From positions 101,277,443 to 101,341,442 of the forward strand of contig CM039182.1 of the NCBI GenBank assembly GCA_008360975.2: 64,000 nt of DNA, given 5' to 3'. Below the pieces are notes generated by a model. That model had not been told where the DNA came from, did not search any database, and was given only the letters and a program-made list of their open reading frames with translations. A program made the position numbers and the translations under genes. The stretch's first letter is position 1. Each line of letters begins with the position of its first letter. Shown piece by piece: positions 52,914-64,000 of the stretch. The stretch comes from Lichenostomus cassidix. Its lineage: Eukaryota > Chordata > Aves > Passeriformes > Meliphagidae.

Positions 52914-54670
52914 ACTTTCTTCCCCTTCCACCCCATCTCTCCCCAGCAAAAAAAAAAAGCCATAAAACAAAACGTTAACCATTTAATTATCCACCTTCTA
53001 AACTCCCCAGTCTCTGACACTTCGCAGGCTGAAGTGTATGGCTTTTCAGCAGACCCTCTACTTCTCACTGCCTCTTTCAATCTCCTCCCAAACTCTGCTT
53101 TTGCACAAGCATATATGGCAAAATATGCTGTGTAAGAGTCACTGATGACATTTAGGGGAAGAGGGCATGGGAAGAGACTTCTAAAGACAAAATAATTTTT
53201 TTGGGCACCCCCAACAGTGTCTCAATACTCACCTTCACAAAACAAGAATAAATGTAGGAACACAGTGAGGTTTGCCATTCTATCCCCAGCAGCACAATAT
53301 TCTCTGAGGGAAAGAAGGGAGAGAAACAGGACAGAGGCCATAGAGGGAGAAGAAGTAGTAAGCAGCCTCAGTGACTTATGACACTTTATGACACTTATGA
53401 GATTTCTCTCCTACCACGACTAATCTCCATTTACTCTACTAGGATGAAGCTTCTTTATGGAATACTTCATCTACAGCAGGGGATTATTGATTCACCATCC
53501 ATCAGAGACAAATTTTCTTCTTTATTTTTTTTTAAGCCAAATAGCTTTGAAGATAGAGTTCTGCTGGATACATACAATAAGATTGTTTCTTATTTAGTGG
53601 CTTATTCCCAGGTGCAGAAATAACATCCCAAATTTAAAAGTAATTCACTTTCACCCTCATCCCACCATAACTACATATCTGTCTTAACAGTATGACAATC
53701 ATTGACCCCAGGTCAGATTGCCTCAGGTCAGGTGAATTTGCAATGATTCTATGATATAAAAATAATTTAATTTGAAGGGAAGAGAAAGCCCCATAAGATA
53801 CAAGTAAAAGACAAACTGCTCAGTCTTTCCTTCTAACTCCAATAATCACAGAAAGAGCAACTCACTATCAAAACAGCCCTGGTTTTCTAAATGAAAAAAG
53901 GACTCTCACCCCCGGCCCCAGAATGCCAATCAGCGAAGCCAAGAAAGGCTTCCAACAGGACAAATGAGGAAATGCAGCTTTTTTATTCATCCCAGTGAAA
54001 AACAAACCCAATGGTTTTTCCAGTAAATGCAAATTCCGATCATAAAAGTATTCTGCTGGATTTTTTTTTCATTTTTTTAAAATAAACAATTATCAGTCAA
54101 CTATTCTCCAAGCCTAGTTCATCTCTCTGAAGCTTTAGCTAAGGGTTCCTATTAGGAAAACTACAGCCTGCCAGTGCATAAAGGCACACATTAACAGACA
54201 CAAAACTAAAAATGCACCCATACCAATTTTAAATTTGAATTCACCATAGTGTTGCTTTTACCCAGCAGCTCTGATAAGTTGCTCAAGGTTCTAGTTAATA
54301 AAAGGTCACTCTGTAGCAATTTTTTTTCCATATTTTTTAATGTCAGAGAAATCCCCAGGGCTCTTGCAAGTTGCTCTGCAAATGCCGTAACACAAAATGG
54401 AAGAGAACAGCTTTTGGGTTGGGGTAGGCATCTGTGAGAAACCAAAGCCTCTTGGTCCCCAAGGTGACAGGGAGGATGAATTCACTGTACAGACTCATGC
54501 AGACAGACAGAGCTACTGAGGGCTACGACAGTGTGCTCTCAGTGCCCTCATGCAAATCTGCAGAATGAACGCTGCTTCGCCTTCTACCTGTTTCACCAAG
54601 TCAAAAGAGATGGGAGAGCTGGAGAGGACAAGGACTGAAAGAACACAATTCAACCAGAATCATTCAAAAA

Positions 54671-54712
54671 GAGTAACCCGGAAGACAAAAGGAGTAACCC
54701 AGAAGACAGCCA
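54671..54712. repeat. Tandem duplication, two 21-base units
   Basis: GAGTAACCCGGAAGACAAAAG is followed by GAGTAACCCAGAAGACAGCC with few differences. Confidence 0.8.
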
Positions 54713-57479
54713 GTTCAGCACAATAAACTAATCACCTCCAGACTGAAAAATCTCACTGAATAAAACAACTAGAGTGCTATATGGAAACCCTGCACATCAG
54801 GAAGACTGTAATTACCTTCTGAAAAAAATTACAGAAGGAAATTACAACAAGAAAAATGAATTAGAAGGTAAAGTCAGCAAGTTGAAAGATTAAAATCACT
54901 ACTTTTTTCAGAATGAAGAACATTGAACTACTACACTTTCATCTCTATATATAATAACAGTAACAGGAGGTGGTTATGCAAAAATATGGGTTCCATGAAA
55001 CTGGACATGCTAGCTAGCACATGTCTAATCACTCCAGTTTACACTCACTATTTCCTCCTATCCTTCTGCTCAGGGGAAGAAAAAAATTCCATGTACAGCA
55101 AAAAGTGCTAAGGTATGAAACATTTCAGACCAAAGTCAGAAAGGCAACGTAAGTACTATATCCCAGTCTGCTTTGTGTTTCATGTGGCCAAATTACAGTA
55201 CTCATTTTTCTTTATATTGCAAACACTGAAATAACCATCCATATCTTTCTCTCCTCCACATTAGACAGCTGATGGTGAAGCCCACAATAAGAGATCTCTT
55301 TAAACTCAGTGCAGAACTCCACAGCCCATACACCAGAAAATGCAGCCACATTGGTTACCTATGGCATTAACACAATCCCAAAGCAGACTGACCTTTATCT
55401 GAAAGCTCCCATTTCTTCAAAAGAGACTTAAGTCACACTACTGCAGGTGCAATACATGTGATGCTACAGCCAAAGCTCCAGGTACATAACAGATGAACAA
55501 TTAACATGGTATTTCAAATTTTCTAGGCATATTGCAAGGCTGCCATTAGCCCAAAGCACAGAAGACCAAAAAGATTTTCACAGCGAAATTATTTATTTGG
55601 CATTTGTTACCACTGGCAAGAAGTTCACATACACAGTCAATTTCTATACCACGAGCATATAATTAAAAATTAATAAATACATATTTCCTGAACAGAGGTC
55701 TCTCATCTCAGATGGCCAACTGCTTTCCTTCATTTACCTTAAGGTGTTTTGGGTGTTTTTTTATGTTGTTCAAGTTTTTAATTACCATATTTATTGCAGT
55801 AGGGTTCTGATCTGAAGTATCTTTAGGCCTACTGGTAAGAAGTAACACATCTGTCAATAACCATTTCTGCCATTATATTCAGTCTAACTCTTCAGAAGTG
55901 CAGAGGACCACCCAGTGAGTCAACAAACTCAACAGATAATGCAGTCTAATAGCAAAATGTTCAAGCAGTTGCTGCTAATTTCCAATTAAAAATACAGGGT
56001 ATATAACAAGCCTGGAAATAAACACCAACAAAATTCCACTTGGCTTTGACTTTGCAGGGTAATTTTCCTTTCACATCAGGTGATACACTTCAAGATAAGA
56101 AAGGAAAGCAAATAGGTTTGCTTCTCTCCCACCCACCTCTATACTGCATCCAAGCAGGGATCTGTTTGGCCCTATCAAGGACCAGGATAGGATTGCCTTC
56201 AATTAAATCCCCACTACTCTTCCAGTATTGGAAGATAAAGCAAGGGCACATTTTGGCAAGTGGATCTATAAATATAGGTCATGATTGACCTGGAGGCTGT
56301 GTTGTTTTGGCAGCAGAGTAAGGAGGAAGCCCTCAGCTCCTCATTTTCTGTGAGGTTTGCAGGCCAATAAACTGACCTAAAAAGCAAAATATACAGAAGA
56401 GGCCAGTGAACCTGGAAACAAAACCAGTGGGTGACCTGCAACAAGAAGTAGCCAGACGTAGCTTGAGCATTAGAAAAAGCAGGCAGAAACTATCTGATCA
56501 CAGCAGACAACCTCTCCCAACTCCGTGCAGCATGGTATTTCTTGATAATGGAACTAATCTTGTCAATACAGGGGAACTGGAACTCATTCATGCCTGACTG
56601 TGATTATATTGTAGACAGGTTGCTATCTGCCATTCCGTCCTGTATGATGTCTCTACCCTTCCTGTCTCCACATGGGAGCCAAACAGGATGGCAAAGTTTA
56701 TCATTTCAGCCACCACTGCACTTAGAGTGTTCTTGTGAAAGTACTGCTCAGTCAAAGGGAGGAAGCACCTATAAATCCTCCTTTATCTCTATAATATAAG
56801 GGCACAATAATCTGCAAGTGCAATATACTGTGTTAAGTTACAAATTAAATCAACTGCTAGCATTCTGAAGAGTTCTCATTTTTAAAGCTTCATGCTTCAG
56901 CACAGAAATGAAACACCTCGTTCTAAAAGCTTACAAGGAATATAAAAACTCCTCTGGTTTAATAGACGTACTGTGCTTTATAAGGAACAGACATTTTGAA
57001 TGGTTTTTTGCATTAATAATAATAGTTAAATGCATCTAGATTAATATTATTAAAAACAAAACCAAGCTTCTTTCAGTAAGAATTTGGTGTCAGATGTGTT
57101 AAGGCTACATATTGTTTCATATAGCAGGAGACTATAAACACTATTGAAAACAACAGCTATTCCTTAAATTTATATAAGTTATGTGATGTTTATCAAAAGT
57201 ACAAGACAACAGAGCTTTTGCTTGCTTTTAAGAGTATCAACCACACACCATGTATCTGCTTTAGTTTACAGTTCTACCACCATTGCTGTTAATGACACAG
57301 TGCAGCCTGATCCATCAGAAGCTAATCCTGAGGTTTAAACAAATGATTCCCTATTATCTCTTGGCCTTAGAATGTGCCACATCAGAGATCCAATGGATTA
57401 AAGAAACACTGCTCCTGCTAATTGCTGACACAGGAGTATTTAGGGCACTGAGGCAGCCACAGGAATAAAAATAATAATT

Positions 57480-57512
57480 AAAAAAAAAAAAGAAGAAAGA
57501 AAAAGAAAGAGG
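57480..57512. repeat. Purine-rich low-complexity tract
   Basis: Twelve A, then AGAAG- and AAAGAAAG-type sequence. It creates spurious Phe/Ser-rich minus-strand open frames. Confidence 0.8.
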
Positions 57513-60500
57513 CTTCCTAGCTTTCCTCTGGAATATAGCAACCAGTGACAAAATGTCCTGTTGTGAAAAAAACCACTAAACCTATGCTTTATCACTTGGT
57601 CCCAAACAAAGCATGTCTTTTCCCTATGAAGTGTTCTTTGGTTTAGCAGCTGTACAACCAAAACCCAAAGATACTAAACGCTGACACAAAAGGTAAGACA
57701 AAGAAATGTTTTTACACTGACTTCCTGTGAAACAGGAAGAGGCTAAAGAAAAGGAGAAAAGTCTTAAGGTATCTAAAATTTGATGCCTGGTCCCTAAGAA
57801 AAAATGCTGGACCACTTGCAAGGGTACTCTGATCAGCCTTACTTTTACTGACATAAAAATCTAAGATTGGTATTAAAAAACAATTTCACTCAGCAGAAAT
57901 CACAGCTTTTCTGCTGTGCAGTGGGGTTTTATTGTGAATACCTATAAAGGAAGTGGAGGTGTTTTGTTTTGTTAAGTCCCTAAATACACAGACACCTCAA
58001 CTGCTGATCATCAGCATACTGAGCTCTTCTACGCACTCACCAAGTTGTAACAATAAATGAAATGTGACGGAAATATGGGAAACACGTAGATTACAGGGCA
58101 GTATACAACAGATTTTCCTTCTGCTTTATGAAAAAATACCAGTAATTTACTGTGATCCATCAAACACTGATATGCATGCTCACCTGCAATATCACAAATG
58201 ATAGAAACAAAAACACAGAACCAAGTGAAAACACCCTTGCACAGGTGAACAGAAAAGATGGCCTGCCTCCCTTGGACAAAGGCAAAGCATTAAATGAAAC
58301 TACTATTCAACAACAGTGAGAAAACATGCTTAAAAATCTTCCCTTCTTTTGCCTGCACAACAGGAAGACAGGACCTTGTTATGGGAGCACAAGGCAACAC
58401 AGAGGAAGTGTAAAGAGAGTTGACCAGGAAAAAAAAAGGTAATGTAAAATTTATGTGCCTTTTTCCTAAGTAATACAAAAAACAACAATTAATGAATTAA
58501 ACATATCAACTAATTCCTCATGATTTTACACAACTATCTCATCATACAAACATCCCCTCCCTTCAACTAATTAGAATTTAATACAACACGGGGTTTCTAG
58601 CACCCTACAACATTTAGGACTTCCAAAATTCAGAAACCTCTTGAACTGCCAACATCTGCAGGTCAAACGATGCAGCATCAGCGAGAGACAGCAAAGAAAG
58701 CAAGATCATGTGCAGCCTGTGCTGCACCACCCCAGCCTCCCACAGCCTGGGCACAGAGCTGACCTGGATTTTTAACTTCACTGCAAGACCTCTTTCACAC
58801 ATTCAAAGTGAAATAACCACAAATACCACAGCATTTAATGCCTGGGTATCCCACAATCATTATCAGTGCCTTTACTGTGGTTTGCTACCATGACCAAAAC
58901 TGGTTGAATTTATTCCCCGTCACTAAGGGGTTACTGCCTATAAAACTCATTCCTATGAACCTAAAAACTTTAATTCGGCAACAAAAATCCAGAGAGAGCA
59001 TTTCCATTTTGTCTCAAATAGCATCTAATCTGAGTGTTAAAACTCCAGAAAAAGTGTATTAAAGAGATCTGCCCCTTCTTACTGATATTACATAGTTAAT
59101 GGAGATTCTTGACAATGTTTTGAAGAATTTAGTTCTAAGTGAAACAGGCATAAGAAGTGTCTTCTAACTCAATTCCATCACAGATCAAAAACAATAAAGT
59201 GAATAATACAACACACAAGGAATTGTGTTGAAATTCTGGTTTATTTCTCTTATCATACACATCTCTACTAAAATATCATTCACATGTTCTTAGACATTAC
59301 TTACCTGTATTTTTTACTGTTCGCCACAAATGAAACTCCATCTGTCTTAGAAATCAGTATGAAATATCAGTAAAATTATCTATTGCAATATCTCATGTTA
59401 CCTGAATATTTTAAAAAGTATTAAGATGCTTTTCTCTAGGAAAAGAGCTGAAATAGGAAAATTTGCTGCTCTATGTTTATGAATACACACTAAAACAGGA
59501 TGAAAAAAAATTCTGAATGTCTGAAGTTAAAGCTAGTGTGCTTGTAATGATATTTATGAAAAATTTAACACTTAAAGGTGGCTAACGCAGTAGAGGCAAC
59601 CTCCAATTATCAAGATTCTCAGCAATATTATAGTATGTAGTCTTTTGCCAGAGGTGAATAACATCTGAGTCCCACAACCTCTGGCTGCCACTTTCAAACA
59701 CAAGCAAGTTAGGAAGTCAAAAAGGACTACTGGAAAATGGAAGTTTATTGAAGGTAAGACTGAACAATGAACTAGTACATTGAATTTACACCAAAAATTA
59801 AGTTTGAAATTATAAGGTAATTTTCTCAGTTTTTTAAATCACCTGAAATTATTTCCCTGGTGCTCTGATATTAAGAGTATTGAGAAAACAGCCAGTAGAC
59901 TTCAGCATATGCTGCAGTTCAGACCAACATTATGTGACAGGAATTGCTGCAGTCTAGTAGCTTCTCTATCCCTGTAGCAAAATCAGGATAAACACATATG
60001 TTTTGTTAAGGGCAAGCAAAATGCATTTTGCTTCAGAGGGTAAAATAATCCAGTACTCCTTCTGAATACGCATTACAGTTTTTGGGTTTGAGTTCCCTTT
60101 GGCTGTAGCCAGGTCAGCCATGGTGGAAATATCTCACTCCAAGCCTTTGCATTAATGACTAACTGCAGTGCTCCTGTGGTGGAAGTATGAGAGTCAGCAG
60201 GTGCTGGAATATCCGAGTGAGGTTGTAATTATACACAAATAGCACCGTGGAACTGGAGAAAGACAAGCCACACAGACAAGTTACTAAGCAACTCAGAGAC
60301 ATCAACCACTGCTCTCAGTATGTGATTCCAGCAGATCACCTGTGAACCAGCAACCAGAACCACTTCCAGGTTTAACCACACACTATGTGCCTGGGCAGTC
60401 TCTAGAATACAAAACTGAAAGACTGGCAATCTAGTTGTACAAGCTATGGAAGTGGTTTTATCATATTGTGATGTTCTTTACCACATCTAGAATCCTGAAG

Positions 60501-61639
60501 TAATGGGATTTTCATCTTTGTACCATATTGAACTTTTAAAAGACACATATCTTCAATACATGAAGAGCTAGGAACAGAAACTTAGTCAAGATATTCTGGA
60601 TATATCAAAGATAGCAGTAGATAACCTTATCCCATGTTGCAATTAAAATTGCTGAAACTTTAGCAATTTTCTAATTCACTTTCTAGCCTATGTCTAATTG
60701 TTACCAATCACCTAAAAAAATACTTACAATGAACTGGGACTTCTTTCCCAGACTACATTTCAACTGATTTTAGCAGCAATTATTTTCTGTGCCTTTTGTT
60801 GTGGGAATAGTGGCATAAACAACTAGAACAGTGAATGACTGAGTAGGCAGAAGTTGATAGATGGCAGTAAAGCTTACAGTCCTGTAAAAATCTTCAGGGG
60901 AAGAAAAATAAGGGAAAAACCTAGTAAAGGGATACTGTGTAATGTCATTTAAACAATTAAAAAAATAGGTCTTAAATCAGAAATCTTGTAACTTATAATA
61001 CTTAAATAATGTGGCATATTTTCTGCTTTAAAAACTCATCCGATCTCTCTTCTTTTTACTCAATAGATAAATTAGTAGAACACTCCTAATGTGTCACTGC
61101 ATTTTTGCTAACCTTTCCATCTAATAAAGCAGTAACAGTAATTTTAACTGAAATTATCATCTGAAAAATGGCAAATTTGTCATTCTGCAAAGATCAGATA
61201 TTCAAAGGGTTTTTTTCAAGACAAATAATATCCATTATTTGTTATAATTCTCTTTCAGATCCCACCATGCTAGAGATACTACTTCTACTGCGAAACACTT
61301 AGTAGTTGAAATCCATCTGTGAACTACCAAAAAGATATTATTTCTTCTTATTTTACTACTGTTCTGTCAGAGCAAACACATCACCTACTAATATTCAGAC
61401 TAATTATTTGTGGTATTATATCTACTGACTAGAATGGTTTACATTTTGATTTTAGAAGTTTGCGGCTGGAATAAAACCAACTCAGTATTATTCAGCAAAA
61501 CCAAACCACAAGATATGTAGATGAAACCTTTTTTTTTTTTCTCCCTCTAGGCCAGTAAAAGCTATTTAATTATTTAAAAATTCAATTTAATTTTTGAGGA
61601 CATATACACAGAGTGAATCTTCAGAGACAATAGTAATGT

Positions 61640-62420
61640 CTCCTCTGCTTAATTTAATTTTTTATATTAGTATTGCAGTCCTAATGTTTTCATTATTTGG
61701 ACTTTAATCTGCTGATTACTTAGTTGATGTAGGTTTATTAATGAATGGGCTTAGTGCCCCCAGTTAGTGCCTTTAATTAATGGTTCCTTGCTGGATTTTT
61801 TCTCCTTTTTGTAATTGGTAGGCAGCCTTCAATCACTTTTTAAGTTTATTCTCATGTTTTTCTTAAAGGTAGTGCATTTGCTTCCATGACAAGAACGAAA
61901 GTATATTTATAGCAGCAGCGAACGTTAAACAACACTTTCATAACTGGCATTTTTACCAAGGTCATTACATTCAACATTGTTCCTTGTTCCCTTGTTCTCT
62001 GTCACCTTTGAGAGTGATGCTCTCACAGCCAGACCCTCATTCACATGCTTTATTTTCACTTGCCTCCTCTCCCTGTTATACTGCAGCTCTGTAAAAATCA
62101 CAGTGTTATACGGACCATGGAGTGACACATCCGTTTACTCATATCGCCTCTGATTTTTCCTATGTGGCAACTGATTGCCAAGGGCTCAGTGAGTTATGTG
62201 CCAGGGGGAGAGGGATGGAGGTGTGGGGATTGGCAGCACCGAAATTAATTTTGAGTCAGCTACTTAGGAAAACACTTTTCTTTTTGTATTATAATCTGGC
62301 AGGGCTTTTCAGCAGGGGACGCCTGACTCTGTAATTGGTTGATTCTGCAAAACTACACAACACTGACCTTCACAAAAGGACGGAAAATGTTCCAGTTCTC
62401 TCATAATTTTTCAAGGCGAG
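61640..62420. promoter_or_regulatory. Possible cluster of conserved non-coding elements
   Basis: About 780 bases of unique sequence without repeats or coding potential. It has several retained CpGs (for example near 62111, 62131, 62146 and 62240), a TTTAATTAATGG homeodomain-type site (about 61771-61782) and a perfect AP-1/MARE-like TGAGTCAGC (62252-62260). Composition differs from the surrounding AT-rich intron. Enhancer function is inference; conservation in other birds would decide it. Confidence 0.28.
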
Positions 62421-62810
62421 GACAGCTAGTAAGGAACAAGCAGATCAGGAAGGCCTGTAACTTTCCTGAAAACTGCAGCTAATATAACATTTTTGTTTCT
62501 TACACTAGGTTGATAGTATCCTTCAGTTGCTAGTCAGGTAAATATTCTGGTATGGTATTTTATTTCAACTGTCTTATCTTGCCCATCTTAACTTCCGAAC
62601 AACAACAGCATTCTGGAAATAAGTGTAGCTGACCTTTGCCACTTCTGTGCAATACCAAATTAATTCAGTTCGTAACGAGAAAGTACAAATCTCAGAGTTT
62701 TCATCTTTCTCATCATTCAGAGTGAAGAGAGAAGCAACCTTGCTAAAAGTAGAACTCTTGGAAAGAAATGCAATTTGACAGGAATGCAAGCAGCCTTCAT
62801 AATTATTTTT

Positions 62811-62839
62811 CTTTTATCCTCTAGCATTTTATCCTCTAG
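62811..62839. repeat. Tandem duplication of TTTTATCCTCTAG
   Basis: The 13-base unit occurs twice, separated by one or two bases. Confidence 0.75.
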
Positions 62840-63417
62840 ATTTTCTAACTACCATGGAAATACATAATCTATGCTTTGTCATGCAGATTCCCTGTGTGTG
62901 TTTAGGCCATGACCACAAAAGCAGTGGTAGACCAACCAGCTAATCATATTCTTCAACTTAAAACCTCGGGCAAACGACCTTAAACGCGTCAAAACATAAT
63001 CTTCATCAAATCCAAATAAAAGTAATAATTAATTCAGTAATGTTAATATTCTGAAGCTTAAGAACTGTCCTGAGGACACAGCAGAATGTTAAATACAGCC
63101 TTGGAAAAAAATAAAGCACTGAAGAGATGAAACACCTTTCTCATAAGCCCTCTCCACTGCACACCACTTAAAAGTGAATTTTAACATGCATATTTAAGTT
63201 TTATCAAAGTTAAAGGAAAAAAAATCATCACTTTGGCTTCTTTCACAATGGAACAAATACAAACTCCAGGAAACAGCCCAGGATTTCCTGCCACAAATTG
63301 CCATATCTCATCACAAATTCCACAAAGCAGGGTCCTCATGTTTCCCTCATTACTGCTGATGTTCCCCTCTGCCTCCCACTAGGTGTGACAGAGAATCCCA
63401 CCGTGATGGTTCCAGGT

Positions 63418-63463
63418 GGGCAAGCAGCTGGCCAGGATACGGGCAAGCAGCTGGCTAGGATAC
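63418..63463. repeat. Tandem duplication, two 23-base units
   Basis: GGGCAAGCAGCTGGCCAGGA plus TAC is followed by a second copy with a single C-to-T change. Each unit carries a CAGCTG E-box. The duplication shifts the reading of two overlapping open frames here, neither of which is a convincing gene. Confidence 0.9.
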
Positions 63464-64000
63464 AGCCAAGCACGGCAGCAGCTGCTCCCCGGGCACACAA
63501 AACTCAAACCTTGCTCCTTTACTCAGTCCAAAATTTTCACACAGCTAGCAGTAACTGCCTCTTCTTCAGAGATTTTACATCTGCTAGATGTGGAGAAGGA
63601 GGTTCCAGTGTTGCAGTGAGGGGCTGACAGAGCAAGACGCAGAGAGCAGTCACATGAACTACAGCACTTGGGACTGTTCTGGGACTTGGGACTGCAAATC
63701 TGGCAAAGTTAAAGCTTTTGTTTCTGACTCAAGGTTTAGATAAAAAGCGTGTGCAGCCAAAATAATCCATCCTTGATTATGCTTGGGATTTCCTGATCTT
63801 TGTGTTCAAATAGCACACTTTCAGACAGTAGAGTGGAAGATTACCAGCCAGTTTTCACTGCAGTTGTATCAGTATTAATCACACAGTATGTAATCCCATG
63901 CACGTTCATCTGCTTCCAGTGCATTTCCCTGGTCAAATTACAGAAGAAGTTGGCAAAACTGCCCAGCTGTAATACTAAGGAACAAGCATGGCCTGATGAA

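Larger units (their letters stand above)
52914..61639. other. Unique intronic sequence, nothing recognised apart from small repeats
   Basis: It contains an octamer ATGCAAAT near 54550-54557 in a CpG-bearing patch (54500-54610), the 21-base duplication and a purine tract. No coding exon is recognised. Confidence 0.45.
434..64000 (-). other. Very long intron upstream of the MAM exon (probably intron 1), 5' end outside the window
   Basis: The acceptor of the MAM exon lies at 434-436 on the minus strand, and no further exon recognisable by protein similarity was found up to base 64000. In this family the MAM domain directly follows the signal peptide, so the missing upstream exon should carry the start codon and signal peptide and lie beyond the window. 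Large first introns are typical of R2B phosphatase genes. The stretch is AT-rich and carries sparse CR1-derived repeats, simple A/T tracts and long unique segments. The intron assignment is inferred from a single exon, so a nested or antisense gene inside it cannot be excluded. Confidence 0.6.

Noticed and set aside
53690..53760. Possible CR1 tail (CAATGATTCTATGAT)
   Set aside because: Only the terminal motif resembles CR1; the sequence before it does not match.
1..64000. Prokaryotic features, CRISPR arrays, tRNA or rRNA genes, retroviral LTR pairs
   Set aside because: None could be found: no regularly spaced repeats, no intact cloverleaf, no paired long terminal repeats, and coding density and repeats are those of a vertebrate intron.

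Overview
The window looks like AT-rich vertebrate DNA from a bird, most likely a passerine. The recognisable repeats are CR1 LINEs with avian-type 3' ends, plus one short element that joins a tRNA-Ile-like T arm to a CR1-type tail. That layout matches the TguSINE1 type of SINE known from songbirds. There are no operons, no bacterial-style coding density, no CRISPR array, and no recognisable rRNA, tRNA or small-RNA gene.

Only one protein-coding exon can be supported well. It is a 117-base exon on the minus strand at 317-433, phase 1 at both ends. It encodes the start of a MAM domain that closely resembles the first extracellular domain of the type R2B receptor tyrosine phosphatases, best matching PTPRM (PTP-mu) by memory. 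Its acceptor faces the rest of the window, so positions 434-64000 read as one very long intron (more than 63 kb) whose upstream exon, probably the signal-peptide exon, lies beyond base 64000. Positions 1-316 are the start of the next intron.

The intron holds these recognisable pieces: a probable ancient tRNA-derived SINE scar (about 12395-12460, minus); a roughly 1.4 kb CR1 reverse-transcriptase fragment (13264-14660, minus); a much older CR1/L3-like reverse-transcriptase scar beside it (about 15100-15360, minus); CR1 3' ends at 26444-26606 (minus), 32905-33140 (plus) and 42623-42922 (minus); a CR1 ORF2 C-terminal fragment with a long open frame (36060-36435, minus); and the TguSINE1-like element (52822-52913, minus). 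Low-complexity A-, T- or A/C-rich tracts and several small tandem duplications (13-23 bases) are scattered through it.

The remaining intron is mostly unique sequence. Three patches (about 11905-12115, 17535-17770 and 61640-62420) look like conserved non-coding elements, because they combine homeodomain-type TAAT cores with other motifs, with scattered CpGs in two of them; conservation itself cannot be tested here. A few stretches carry good splice signals around an open frame (45419-45468 plus, 18040-18210 plus, 43105 onward plus, 6462-6576 minus). They are reported as candidate cryptic, alternative or antisense exons, not as genes. No novel gene system could be demonstrated.
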